A DNA stretch of 64,000 bases from Thermomonas sp. Lineage in GTDB: Bacteria > Pseudomonadota > Gammaproteobacteria > Xanthomonadales > Xanthomonadaceae. Below are positions 9,008 to 17,193 of the stretch, piece after piece (the first letter of the stretch is position 1; each line of letters starts with the position of its first letter). The notes beneath the pieces are model-generated. The model was not told the DNA's origin. It made no database searches and was given only the letters and a program-made list of their open reading frames with translations. The DNA is taken from contig JAIMKJ010000008.1 of the NCBI GenBank assembly GCA_020692565.1, forward strand, positions 1-64,000, in the 5' to 3' direction. Position numbers and translations under genes: made by a program.

Positions 9008-10207
9008 TCAGTGGGCCCGCGGCCGCAGCAACAGGGCGATGCTACCGGCGATCAGGCCCCAGAAGGCTGAACCGATGCCGCCGAGACTGAGCCCCGATGC
9101 GGTCACCAGGAAGGTGATCAGCGCGGCCTCGCGGTCGCGGTCCTCGCGCAGCGCCGCGGTCAGGCTGTTGCCGATGGTGCCGAACAGCGCCAGCCCGGCC
9201 ACCGCCATCACCAGTTCCTTGGGGAAGGCCGCGAACAAGGCGGCGACAGTGGCGCCGAACACGCCGGTGAACAGGTAGAAGATGCCCGCGAACACCGCCG
9301 CGACATAACGCTTCGAGGGCTCCGGATGCGCCTCGCGACCGCTGCAGATCGCCGCGGTAATCGCCGCCATGCACAGCGAATAGGCCCCGAACGGCGCGAG
9401 CAGGACGTTCGTCGCGCCGATCCAGCCGATGGTCGACGACACCGGCGGCGAATAGCCGGACGCGCGCAGCACCGCGATGCCGGGGATGTTCTGCGAGGCC
9501 ATCGTCACCACGAACAGCGGCAATACGATGCCGAACAGCGCCGCCAGCGACAGCGACGGCATCGTGAACACCGGTTGCGCGACGCGCAGCTCGACATCGC
9601 CCAGGTGCAGCAGGCCCGAGGCGCCGGCGATGGTCATGCCCAGCAGCAGCGTCGTCAGCACCGCGTAGCGCGGGAACCAGCGCCGCCCGCACAGATACAC
9701 GACGAACATCGCGAGGGTCATCGCCATCTGCGTGCGCATCGATACGAAGACGTCCATGCCGAAGCGCAGCAGCACGCCGGCGAGCAGACCCGAGGCCAGC
9801 GACAACGGCACCCGGCGCATGCCGCGTTCGAACACGCCGCTGAAACCGACCAGCGCGGTCAGCAGTGCGACCAGCACGAATGCGCCGATGGCGTCGGACA
9901 GCGGCACGCCGGCGTGGGTGGCGATCAGCATCGCCGCGCCGGGCGTGGACCAGGCGGTGACGATGGGCATCCGCCAGCGCAGCGACAGCCCGATGCAGGT
10001 GACGCCCATGCCGATGCCCAGCGCCCACAGCCACGACGCGATTTCGGCTTCCGACGCGCCCAGCGCCTGCGCGGCCTGGAACACGATCACCGCCGAACTG
10101 GTGAACCCGACCAGTACGGTGACGAACCCCGCCGCGACCGACGACGGCGCGATGTCGCGCAGCCAGGCGCCGCGCGGTGCGGTGGCGTCGGGCGGCGTCG
10201 TGTTCAT
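9008..10207 (-). CDS. benE: BenE family benzoate/H+ symporter-like transporter
   Basis: 399 residues, with 11-12 hydrophobic helices throughout. Family signatures are the N-terminal 'GFVTVLVGFTSSAVIVFQAA', 'AWSTPGAAML' near residue 85 and 'MASQNIPGIAVLRASGY' near residue 240. BenE proteins import benzoate with protons; there is no benzoate catabolic gene nearby, so the substrate is not certain. It ends 38 bases before the next minus-strand gene downstream of uppP and may be read through from it. Confidence 0.85.
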   Translation of the reverse strand: MNTTPPDATAPRGAWLRDIAPSSVAAGFVTVLVGFTSSAVIVFQAAQALGASEAEIASWLWALGIGMGVTCIGLSLRWRMPIVTAWSTPGAAMLIATHAGVPLSDAIGAFVLVALLTALVGFSGVFERGMRRVPLSLASGLLAGVLLRFGMDVFVSMRTQMAMTLAMFVVYLCGRRWFPRYAVLTTLLLGMTIAGASGLLHLGDVELRVAQPVFTMPSLSLAALFGIVLPLFVVTMASQNIPGIAVLRASGYSPPVSSTIGWIGATNVLLAPFGAYSLCMAAITAAICSGREAHPEPSKRYVAAVFAGIFYLFTGVFGATVAALFAAFPKELVMAVAGLALFGTIGNSLTAALREDRDREAALITFLVTASGLSLGGIGSAFWGLIAGSIALLLRPRAH

Positions 10208-10245
10208 TCGTTCGCGCTCATGCGGTGGCCCTCATCCGCTCGCGC

Positions 10246-11052
10246 TCATTCGCCGACGGGAATCATCAACAGCAGGGCCGCACCCAGCACGAAGCGGTAC
10301 ACCGCGAACGCGGTGAAGCGATGGCTCTGGATGTAGACCAGCAGCCATTTCACCGCGACGAACGCGGTGACGGCCGAGGCGACGAACGCGACCGCCAGCG
10401 CGGTCCAGTCCTCGTGGACGGCGCCGCCGTCCTTGAACACGTCCAGCAGCTCGTAGGCGGTGGCGGCGAACATCGTCGGGATGCCGACCAGGAACGCGAA
10501 TTCGGTGGCGGCCACGCGGCTGGTGGTGCCGGCGAGCAGGGCGACGAAGATGGTCGCGCCCGAACGCGAGGTGCCGGGGAACACGCCGGCCACGACCTGG
10601 GCGATACCGACCAGGATCGCGACCGTCCAGCTGATCGACGTGCGCTCGCCCAACGCGGCCGCGCGCTTGGCGGCGAAGTGTTCGGCCAGCAGCATCCAGA
10701 TACCGCCGATGATCAGCGCCCAGGCGATGGGCCGCACTTCGTCGGGCAGTTCCCAGCCGAGCTGCTTCATCGCCAGCCCGCCGACCGCGGTCACGCCGAA
10801 GGCGACGCCGAGCTTGAGCGCGTAATCCAGATTCTCCCGCTGGCGGAAACCGACGAGCAGGTTCCAAAGCCGCTGCCGGTAGATCGCGACCACCGCAAGG
10901 ATCGCGCCGGCCTGGATCGCGACGTTGAACAGGTCGCTGCGATGGCCCAGCCAGCGCTGGGCGATCAGCAGATGGCCGGTGCTGGAGATCGGCAGGAATT
11001 CGGTGATGCCTTCGATGATGCCGAGCAACAGGGCGGCGAGCAGGTCGGTCAT
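10246..11052 (-). CDS. uppP: Undecaprenyl-diphosphatase UppP (BacA)
   Basis: 268 residues from the ATG at 11052; the upstream in-frame extension lacks family similarity. It recycles undecaprenyl pyrophosphate to the monophosphate carrier for peptidoglycan and O-antigen synthesis in the inner membrane. The two diagnostic motifs are present: 'EGITEFLPISSTGH' (about 14-27) and 'PGTSRSGATI' (about 160-169). Hydrophobic helices and length (usually 265-285) match the family. It probably shares a transcript with the downstream benE-like gene. Confidence 0.93.
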   Translation of the reverse strand: MTDLLAALLLGIIEGITEFLPISSTGHLLIAQRWLGHRSDLFNVAIQAGAILAVVAIYRQRLWNLLVGFRQRENLDYALKLGVAFGVTAVGGLAMKQLGWELPDEVRPIAWALIIGGIWMLLAEHFAAKRAAALGERTSISWTVAILVGIAQVVAGVFPGTSRSGATIFVALLAGTTSRVAATEFAFLVGIPTMFAATAYELLDVFKDGGAVHEDWTALAVAFVASAVTAFVAVKWLLVYIQSHRFTAFAVYRFVLGAALLLMIPVGE

Positions 11053-11123
11053 GCGCACGTTCGCGGGAGGAAACGCGAAGTGTAACGGCCAAGTCCGCGG
11101 CTCGCCGCTGCAGGAAAACGACA

Positions 11124-11141
11124 CCCCCGGAAGACCGGGGG
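11124..11141 (-). terminator. Leftover hairpin downstream of the protease fragment
   Basis: A 7-bp GC stem (CCCCCGG, loop AAGA, CCGGGGG). On the minus strand it is followed by a short TTTT. It closely resembles the terminator of the intact protease gene at 13058-13083 and sits at the equivalent place behind the protease fragment. That supports a common origin of the two 3' ends. Confidence 0.55.
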
Positions 11142-11172
11142 CATCGGGGGAAAGCCTTCGTCCCGCTCTGGA

Positions 11173-11361
11173 TCAGGGCGAGACGACCAGGGTCAGCCCG
11201 GGGTAGTTGGCGAGGATCGGCTGCAGCGGCTGGTAGAAGCTCGATTCCGAGCCCGCAGGCAAGGGCGTGGCGCAGTTGTCGTTGGTGCCGGTGTAGAAAC
11301 GGCCGCCGGAGGTCACGCCCTGCGCTTGACCCTCGGGCGTGACGAACGATCCGCCGGAGTA
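11173..11361 (-). pseudogene. 3' fragment of an alpha-lytic-protease-like gene
   Basis: Minus-strand translation ending at the TGA at 11173-11175 reads 'SGGSFVTPEGQAQGVTSGG...NDNC...FYQPLQPILANYPGLTL'. This aligns residue by residue with the C-terminal part of the S1 protease domain encoded at 13141-14688. The catalytic GDSGG is cut: the fragment has 'RYSGG' and nothing upstream resembles a protease, so His, Asp and the Gly-Asp before Ser are gone. There is no lectin domain. It looks like the stump of a paralogue truncated when the AT-rich toxin/antitoxin DNA arrived just upstream. Confidence 0.75.
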
Positions 11362-11494
11362 GCGCTTGAGGGTGACGGTCAGCGCGTGCAGAGGACAGCA
11401 GGCAAAACGACACAGGGCTTCAGACAGTCGGAGACCACAGTTGCCTGTTCGTCGTCAGACCTCCCGGCTGCGCACTTGTGAGGGCGAGTGTTAG

Positions 11495-11522
11495 TTGACA
11501 TTTATAGCAATTTGTGTATAAT
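11495..11522 (+). promoter_or_regulatory. Consensus sigma-70 promoter of the HigB-like gene, with operator-like dyad
   Basis: TTGACA at 11495-11500, a 16-base spacer and TATAAT at 11517-11522 form a full-consensus promoter. Over the -10 box lies CAATT-N7-AATTG. The string TGTGTATAATT recurs, in the same register, at the -10 of the promoter for the convergent HTH gene (12472-12499), so both are probably bound by one regulator. Confidence 0.8.
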
Positions 11523-11600
11523 TGTGGATCGTTGGGGCAATGCGCCACCCAGCGATAAATATATTGGCGCAACTATCAGACATTTAATTTGGAGAATGTC

Positions 11601-11666
11601 ATGCAAATCGACACACACGTAATCAACAGGAATCTAGGGTATGAACGAAAACGACAACGCGAGTGA
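11601..11666 (+). CDS. 21-residue leader ORF overlapping the toxin start
   Basis: A strong GGAGA ribosome site 6 bases before ATG 11601 opens a 21-codon reading frame (MQIDTHVINRN...). It runs past the toxin ATG at 11641 in another frame and stops at 11664-11666. The toxin itself has only a weak ribosome site, so the small frame may couple or limit its translation. No homology is recognised; it may simply be a by-product of an upstream start. Confidence 0.35.
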   Translation: MQIDTHVINRNLGYERKRQRE

Positions 11667-12003
11667 GAGTGGTAAACAGGATCGAAAGATCCTGATGGAC
11701 AATGTGATAGGCAAGCAAATGAAGGCACTACCAGCGGCGAAGCGAGAACAGTTCCTGCTCAGTTTGGAGATGGTGCGGATGGGATTGCCGCCAGCGTTGC
11801 GCCATGAAAAGCTGAAATCTGCAGGGACTGGGGTGATCGAATTAAAGATCAACGGAAGTCCAGCGTACAGGTGCATGTACGTGCTAGACAAAAATGGTGA
11901 TGTAGTGGTGTTGCACGTGACGTCAAAGACCACGCGGGGTCAGGACAGGCAACTCATAAAGACCACGGCTCAGAGATTCAAGCGCCTGTTGCAGGACAGG
12001 TAG
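11641..12003 (+). CDS. HigB/RelE-superfamily toxin, Gp49-like
   Basis: 120 residues. The C-terminal two thirds fit the phage-derived Gp49-like (PF05973) branch of the RelE/HigB toxins: 'IELKINGSPAYRCMYVLDKNGDVVVLH' gives the core strands, then 'KTTRGQDRQLIKTTAQRFKRLL', the usual end helix. Such toxins cleave mRNA at the ribosome. The gene is much less GC-rich than its surroundings and has its own consensus promoter. Unusually, the HigA-like partner is convergent rather than in tandem. Confidence 0.8.
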   Translation: MNENDNASESGKQDRKILMDNVIGKQMKALPAAKREQFLLSLEMVRMGLPPALRHEKLKSAGTGVIELKINGSPAYRCMYVLDKNGDVVVLHVTSKTTRGQDRQLIKTTAQRFKRLLQDR

Positions 12004-12017
12004 AAAATCTCTGAAGA

Positions 12018-12057
12018 CTCAAAAAGGCGATGGCTTTTACAGCATCGCCTTTTTGAG
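12018..12057. terminator. Bidirectional terminator between toxin and antitoxin genes
   Basis: Perfect 15-bp inverted repeat (12018-12032 and 12043-12057) around a 10-base loop. The arms start and end with five A or T, giving a U-tract in either direction. It follows the toxin stop at 12003 and includes the last codons of the convergent antitoxin gene, whose stop lies at 12037-12039. Confidence 0.9.
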
Positions 12058-12363
12058 CTTCATCTCCAAACGCGGCTCCGACTTGTCTTCGTCGGAAAAG
12101 TAGAACAGGTAATCGAAGTTATAACCTGCCCTGAACATCATTTCCATCAGAGAGTCGACCGAGAAGCGGTCTATCTTTCCACTCATGAGGTTACTGACCC
12201 TAGGTTGGGTCACTTTTAGAGCCTCAGACGCTGCGGACTGATTCCAGCCCTTCGCGCGGATGAGCTGGATCAAAGTGATAGCCAGCTTTTCTTTGAGGTT
12301 TTTTTTGTTGTACTCGACCGGATCGTTCGAGAAGAGCGCGTAGTGGTTTTTTTCAGTATTCAT
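12037..12363 (-). CDS. HigA-like XRE family antitoxin/regulator
   Basis: 108 residues with a helix-turn-helix at about 30-85 of the HTH_37/HigA2 type ('NLKEKLAITLIQLIRAKGWNQ', 'LKVTQPRVSNLMSGKIDRF', then 'LMEMMFRAGYNFDYLF'). Members neutralise RelE/HigB-type toxins and repress their own promoter. The start at 12363 has GGAGAGG upstream. The gene is AT-rich, convergent with the toxin gene, and its promoter shares the TGTGTATAATT element with the toxin promoter, which suggests repression of both. Confidence 0.85.
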   Translation of the reverse strand: MNTEKNHYALFSNDPVEYNKKNLKEKLAITLIQLIRAKGWNQSAASEALKVTQPRVSNLMSGKIDRFSVDSLMEMMFRAGYNFDYLFYFSDEDKSEPRLEMKLKKAML

Positions 12364-12471
12364 AGTTTGGTACCTCTCCAGTTAGCACGAGCCCTTTACA
12401 CAGGCTTCGGCCGCAAATGCGGAGTAGGTTTTGCTTAGATTTCACGTTAGCGTTCGCTAATTCATCCATGA

Positions 12472-12499
12472 ATTATACACATATGTATATTGAAAGCAA
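12472..12499 (-). promoter_or_regulatory. Promoter and operator of the HigA-like gene
   Basis: Read on the minus strand: TTGCTT (12494-12499), 16 bases, TATAAT (12472-12477). An inverted repeat TATACA-N4-TGTATA (12474-12489) overlaps it. Thirteen of 14 bases around the -10 (ATATGTGTATAATT) equal those at the toxin promoter (ATTTGTGTATAATT). The transcript would have a leader of about 100 bases before the ATG at 12363. Confidence 0.75.
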
Positions 12500-13050
12500 T
12501 ACCTAGGTAGGTTCGTTAGGCATACGTGCCTTTCGTTTTCGCCCGTCGAGAGGTCCATCCTGAAATTACGGCATAAACCGCGGCTAATTTCGCGCGCGTT
12601 CTTGGCCTCACTTTGGGTCTGCCTGACAGCGTCGATCGTTATGTCGGCGATCCCACCGTTCACGTAACTATTGGCTTGAGAGGCTCTGAGTAAAACCTCA
12701 CCGAATGTAGACAGATGCCCAGACACCCGAAATCGGCACTTCCTCCCGTGCCCGCCGCTTGTACACGCTCTTACCCGCGCCTAGAGACAACATACGAATG
12801 TCTCCGCGCGAGTATGGTCTCCGGGGTGGGGGCGTACGCTCGCGCGCCGTCTAGCACCGCTACTCCTACCCACTTCATCTGTGAGAGATCACATTGTGTG
12901 ACCGATAGGATGCCCTTAGCTGGATCTTGATCGCGAAAGCGGGCGCCGCCTTGCTGCACGGCGACGTCAGTCAAGGTCCTGTTCGGCATCGATGGGTCTT
13001 CGTTCATATAGCTGTGCGCAAGCGGCCACCGGGCATCGGAACGATCGCCA
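12500..13050. other. Gene-poor remainder of the AT-richer insert
   Basis: No open reading frame here has a recognisable product. A 78-codon minus frame at 12771-13007 has no clear ribosome site, no domain and no context. Composition is intermediate between the toxin/antitoxin genes and the high-GC surroundings. It may be decayed mobile DNA or the degraded upstream part of a second protease copy, but no similarity was visible. Confidence 0.4.
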
Positions 13051-13052
13051 CG

Positions 13053-13083
13053 AAAAAAATACCCCCGGAGGACCGGGGGTATT
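13053..13083 (-). terminator. Rho-independent terminator of the secreted protease gene
   Basis: Minus-strand stem AATACCCCCGG / CCGGGGGTATT (13058-13083) followed by a run of seven T (13053-13059), about 60 bases after the protease stop codon. A shorter version occurs behind the protease fragment at 11124-11141. Confidence 0.88.
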
Positions 13084-13140
13084 CGTTGCGCGATGTGATC
13101 AAATCCATTCGATCAAAAAATTGCGATCAGAAACCTTCGA

Positions 13141-14688
13141 TCACGCGCCCGACGTATTGGTCGCCCAGATCGGCTGGCCCAGATAGTTGTAGATCACCAC
13201 GTTGCCGTCGTCCTGCACGCGCAGCATCGCGCCGTTGTTGCCGTTGGTGCCGGTGTACCAGACCGCCTGGCCGGCGCCGTTGTAGACCACCAGATGGCCA
13301 TCGGTCTGCATGCTCAGCGTATGGCCGCTGCCGAAGACGCTGTTGTACCAGATGGCGCCGATGCCGGCCTTGTACAGCACCAGATGACCGTCGCTCTGGA
13401 TGACGAAGGTGAAGCGACCGTCGCAGGAGGTCACCGAGCCGCCGTTGGGCAGCACGCGTCCGGGGTTCATGCGGCCGCAGGTCTGCACCGTCTGCAGGGT
13501 CAGGCCGTAGGCGTTGAGGATCGGCTGCAGCGGCTGGTGGAACGTCACCGGATTGGCCAGCGAGCAGTTCTCGTTGGTTTGCGGGTTGAGCTGTCCGCCG
13601 GAGGTCACGCCCTGCGCTTCGCCGCCGGGGGTGATGAATGCACCGCCGGAATCGCCGCCGCCCACGCACGCGCTGGAGCGCACCATGTTGTAGACCGGCC
13701 CCACGCTGTAATTCACGGTGACGTTCTTGGCGGTGACCGCGCCGCAGCGATAGCCGGTGCGCGCGCCGGAGCGGCAGATCGCGCCGCCCACCGGGGTTTC
13801 GATGCCGCCGATCACGTTGAGCGTGCCGCCGCTGTAATTGTTGACCAGCGGCTGGATCGACCACGATGCACTGGTGTTGCGCACCCAGGCGTAGTCGCTG
13901 CCGGGGAAGGTGGAGCCGGCGAAATTGCCGATGGCCACGCCGTTGCTGCCGCTGACCGCGGTGCCGGCGCCGCCGCAGTGGCCGGCGGTGACGAAGCCGG
14001 TGTTCGCGCCCTGGACGACCGAGAAACCGATCGAGCACCAGCTGTTCGGCACGTTGTAGCGGTCGCCGCCGCGGATGTCGTACACCGGCTGCGGACGCTG
14101 GCTGGAAGCGATGTAGCGCACGAGCGCCGGATCGACGCCGCTGGCCGCGACCAGCGCCTTGCCGGTCGCTTCGGCGCCGGGGTCGGTGGTCACCACCACG
14201 GCGTTGTCGCGCGGGTCCACGAACCAGGAATGCACGGCCAGATCGCGGGCGGCCTGGCCGCGCTGCCGGTCGAGCTTCGCTTTCGCGGCGTTCAGCGTCT
14301 TCAGGCTGTGGGGCACGACACGCACGTCGGCGCCGAGCGCGCGGGCATCGGCGGCGCGATTCTGCCGGGTGGTGGCGATCACGAGCTTGAATTCGCCGGT
14401 GGCGTCGCGTTCCAGCCAGCTGCCGGCATAGCTCGCACCGAGGGTGCGCCGGGCCTCGCCCTGCTGCCGCGCCGCCATGCGTTCGGTGTCGAGATAGCGC
14501 GGGATGTCGCCGGCAGAAAGGCCGAGATCGCGCTGCAGCGCCTGACGCATCGCCGTCGAGACGGACAGGCCCGGGTCGTCGGCCGCGAATGCCGGCGCGG
14601 CGAGCAGGGTGCCGAGCGCGGCGCTCAACGCGAAAGCGAGCGCGGGCACGGCGCGACGGGAGGAACGGGGGGCATGGATCCTGCGCAT
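13141..14688 (-). CDS. Secreted alpha-lytic-protease-like serine protease with B-lectin domain
   Basis: 515 residues from the ATG at 14688 (AAGGAG upstream). A signal peptide ends near residue 35 ('APAFA'). A pro-region of about 165 residues follows, of the alpha-lytic protease foldase type. The mature S1 domain (from about 205) has His in 'VTAGHCGG', Asp in 'GSDYAWV' and Ser in 'GGGDSGGAF', plus paired Cys. The last ~115 residues form a D-mannose-binding (B-lectin) domain with three beta-prism repeats ('SDGHLVLY', 'TDGHLVVY', 'DDGNVVIY'). It would be secreted, mature itself by cleavage of the pro-region, and act as an extracellular bacteriolytic or nutritional protease anchored to glycans. 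Confidence 0.93.
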   Translation of the reverse strand: MRRIHAPRSSRRAVPALAFALSAALGTLLAAPAFAADDPGLSVSTAMRQALQRDLGLSAGDIPRYLDTERMAARQQGEARRTLGASYAGSWLERDATGEFKLVIATTRQNRAADARALGADVRVVPHSLKTLNAAKAKLDRQRGQAARDLAVHSWFVDPRDNAVVVTTDPGAEATGKALVAASGVDPALVRYIASSQRPQPVYDIRGGDRYNVPNSWCSIGFSVVQGANTGFVTAGHCGGAGTAVSGSNGVAIGNFAGSTFPGSDYAWVRNTSASWSIQPLVNNYSGGTLNVIGGIETPVGGAICRSGARTGYRCGAVTAKNVTVNYSVGPVYNMVRSSACVGGGDSGGAFITPGGEAQGVTSGGQLNPQTNENCSLANPVTFHQPLQPILNAYGLTLQTVQTCGRMNPGRVLPNGGSVTSCDGRFTFVIQSDGHLVLYKAGIGAIWYNSVFGSGHTLSMQTDGHLVVYNGAGQAVWYTGTNGNNGAMLRVQDDGNVVIYNYLGQPIWATNTSGA

Positions 14689-14898
14689 AAGACACTCCTT
14701 GTGTCGAACGGGGGATACGGTCCGTGCGGGGGCGCGTACCGGCCCGCGGCGGATTCCTGCGCATGGCCGCCAATCGGCGGGCTGCCTGCGATCCGTCGCG
14801 TGGCCGGCGCAGGTTAGCACCGGCGCATGACCGGAATCGTGCGCCAGTCAGCGGATTCGGTGCAGCTGATTCAGTGCAGCCGGTTCAGTGCTGCGATT

Positions 14899-17085
14899 TC
14901 AGTACGGCTGGCCGAGGCGCAGGAACACCGCCTCTTCGCCTTCCTCGGCCAGGCCCAGGCCGAAGTAGATCGGCCCGATCGGCGTGTCCAGCGCGGTGTA
15001 GACGCTGCCGCCGAAAATGGTGCGGTCGAAGCTCCACGCCTGGCCGCGCCGCCACACCTGCCCGGCTTCGAGCGAACCGCCGACGAACAGCGGGTATTGC
15101 AGCAGCTGCGCCAGCGGATAGCTGAACTGCAGCGTGGTCAGCGCCGAACCGGTGCCGCGCAGGCGGTCGATGCCGTAGCCCGACAGCCGCAGCGGGCCGC
15201 CGAGCAACGCCACGTCCTCATAGGCGTTGCCGGTGTGGTTCTGCGCCTCCGCGCCGAGCTGCCAGCGCGCGCCCAGCGCGGTGAACGCATACGACGCCTT
15301 CGCGCGGCTGGTGAAACCCTCGGTGTCGGCATCGAGCATCGACAGATAGCGCGTATGCCGCGCCTGCAGATACCAGCCCTGGCCCGGGAATTCGGCGTCG
15401 TCCTGGGTGTCGAGCGTGAACGCCAGGTCGATGCCGGCGCTGGTGCTGGTGCGCGGAATGCCGGTGGACAGCGAATCGCTGCGCAGATCGAAATGATTGC
15501 GGCGCACGAACGGCGCGGCTGACACCTCGCCCCAGCGGCCGAGGCTCACGCCCAGCGCGGCGCGCGCGTCCCAGCGGCTGTAACGGTATTCGCCGCTCAG
15601 ATTGTCGTCGTCGATCAGCGATTCGTTCTCGCCGAGCCATTCCAGCGCCGGGCGGACGAACAGGCTGCGCTGCAGATCCAGCGGCTGGTGCCATTCGGCG
15701 AACGCGCGGTTGCGGTCGCCGAGCCGCGCTTCCAACACCAGATCGCCGCCGAAGCGGTTGAGTTCGCGCTTGCCGTAGCGCGCGCCGAGCTGGTATTCGC
15801 CGCCGCCCTCGAAATCGTCCTGCATGAAGATGCCGAACTTCAGCGTGCCGTCTTCTTCCCAGCGCCGGCTGCGGGCGACATAGGTCAGCACGGTCTTGCC
15901 GTCCTCGTCGGTGCCGACCGTGTAGTAGGCGCGCGAGAATTCACCCAAGCCGTAGAGCCGGCCCAGGTCGTCCTCGATCTTCTTCGCATCGATGCTGTCG
16001 CCGGGCTGCGTGCCGAGATAGGTGCGCAGCGCGTCGTCGTCCATGGTCGAGGTGTTGAGCAGTTCGACGCGGTCGACGGTGCCAAGAGGGCTCAGCTTCG
16101 CCATCCGCGCGTCGCGCCAGGCCGCGTACGCGTCGGGCGACACCCGCAGTGCTTGCAGCCGCGGCAGTGCGGCCTCCGCGGCCTGTTCGCCCAGCGCCAC
16201 GCCCTGATCCAGCGCGGCGGCGAAGTCGGTCGGACCCAGTTCGCCCAACTCGGGCACGATCAACACGTCGCCAGCGCCGAGGCGTTCGCGCTGGCGACGG
16301 GTTTCCTTCAGCATCAGTGCGGTGACCATCTGGTCGGTGATGCTGAAGGGGTCGAGCAACTGGTCGCGTTTCTTCAACGTCGAGCCGATGTCCACCGCGA
16401 TGATCCGCCGTGCGCCCCAGCCCTGCGCGATCTCCACCGGCAGGTTCATCGCCGCGCCGCCGTCGATCAGCGAGCGGTCTCCGTAGCTCACCGGCGAGAA
16501 CGCGCCCGGCACCGCCATGCTGGCGCGCACCGCATTGACCAGATCGCCCCCGTCCATCTCGACCGCTTCCCCGGTTTCCAGGTCGGTGCCGATCGCGCGG
16601 AAGGGAATCGGCAGGTCGTCGAAACGCTGGATGTTCGCGATCGGCAGCAGCGCGGATCGCAATGCCACCGCCAGCCGCTGGCCCTCGAACAGCGACGGCG
16701 CCACGCCCAGCTTGCCGTCGCGCAGGCCGAAGCCGCCCTTCGCCAGGAAGCTGCGGTCCTCGGTCTTGCGTCGCTGGGTGAAGACGCGGCGGTCGATGCG
16801 GTCGACGAACATCGTGTTCCAGTCCAGCGCGCGCAGTTGGGTTTCGATCTCGGTCGCGCTCAGGCCGCTGGCGTACAGCCCGCCGACCACCGCGCCCATG
16901 CTGGTGCCGACGATGCAGTCCACCGGAATGCGCTCGCGCTCCAGCACCTTGATCACGCCGATATGCGCCATGCCGCGCGCGCCGCCGCCGCTGAGCACCA
17001 GACAGGTGTCGTGGCCGGCGGTCTGGGCCAGCGCGGGCGCGCACAGCAGGGACAGCGTGAAAAGGGCGAGCAGGCGAATGCGCAT
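14899..17085 (-). CDS. Patatin-like phospholipase with outer-membrane barrel (PlpD/type Vd)
   Basis: 728 residues, equal to the length I recall for PlpD of Pseudomonas. A signal peptide (about 1-20) is followed by a patatin domain with oxyanion 'GGGARGMAH', nucleophile 'GTSMG' (about residue 60) and catalytic Asp in 'DGGAAMN' (about 207). A single POTRA-like region (about 330-400) and an Omp85-type 16-strand barrel complete it, ending in 'RLGQPY' (aromatic C-terminus as in outer-membrane proteins). Such proteins display or release a class A1 phospholipase at the cell surface. Transcribed alone. Confidence 0.93.
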   Translation of the reverse strand: MRIRLLALFTLSLLCAPALAQTAGHDTCLVLSGGGARGMAHIGVIKVLERERIPVDCIVGTSMGAVVGGLYASGLSATEIETQLRALDWNTMFVDRIDRRVFTQRRKTEDRSFLAKGGFGLRDGKLGVAPSLFEGQRLAVALRSALLPIANIQRFDDLPIPFRAIGTDLETGEAVEMDGGDLVNAVRASMAVPGAFSPVSYGDRSLIDGGAAMNLPVEIAQGWGARRIIAVDIGSTLKKRDQLLDPFSITDQMVTALMLKETRRQRERLGAGDVLIVPELGELGPTDFAAALDQGVALGEQAAEAALPRLQALRVSPDAYAAWRDARMAKLSPLGTVDRVELLNTSTMDDDALRTYLGTQPGDSIDAKKIEDDLGRLYGLGEFSRAYYTVGTDEDGKTVLTYVARSRRWEEDGTLKFGIFMQDDFEGGGEYQLGARYGKRELNRFGGDLVLEARLGDRNRAFAEWHQPLDLQRSLFVRPALEWLGENESLIDDDNLSGEYRYSRWDARAALGVSLGRWGEVSAAPFVRRNHFDLRSDSLSTGIPRTSTSAGIDLAFTLDTQDDAEFPGQGWYLQARHTRYLSMLDADTEGFTSRAKASYAFTALGARWQLGAEAQNHTGNAYEDVALLGGPLRLSGYGIDRLRGTGSALTTLQFSYPLAQLLQYPLFVGGSLEAGQVWRRGQAWSFDRTIFGGSVYTALDTPIGPIYFGLGLAEEGEEAVFLRLGQPY

Positions 17086-17193
17086 GGCGGAGTCCGTACC
17101 GCCGTGATCCGGCGTGGCGCAAGTTTAGGGCAACGCCGATCGAGTCAGCGTTTCGAGTCAGTGTTTCGAATCGCCGTCGCCGCGCCTTCGGTG

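Noticed and set aside
12771..13007. 78-codon minus frame in the AT-richer insert
   Set aside because: No ribosome site, no similarity and no conserved context; kept only as gene-poor DNA.
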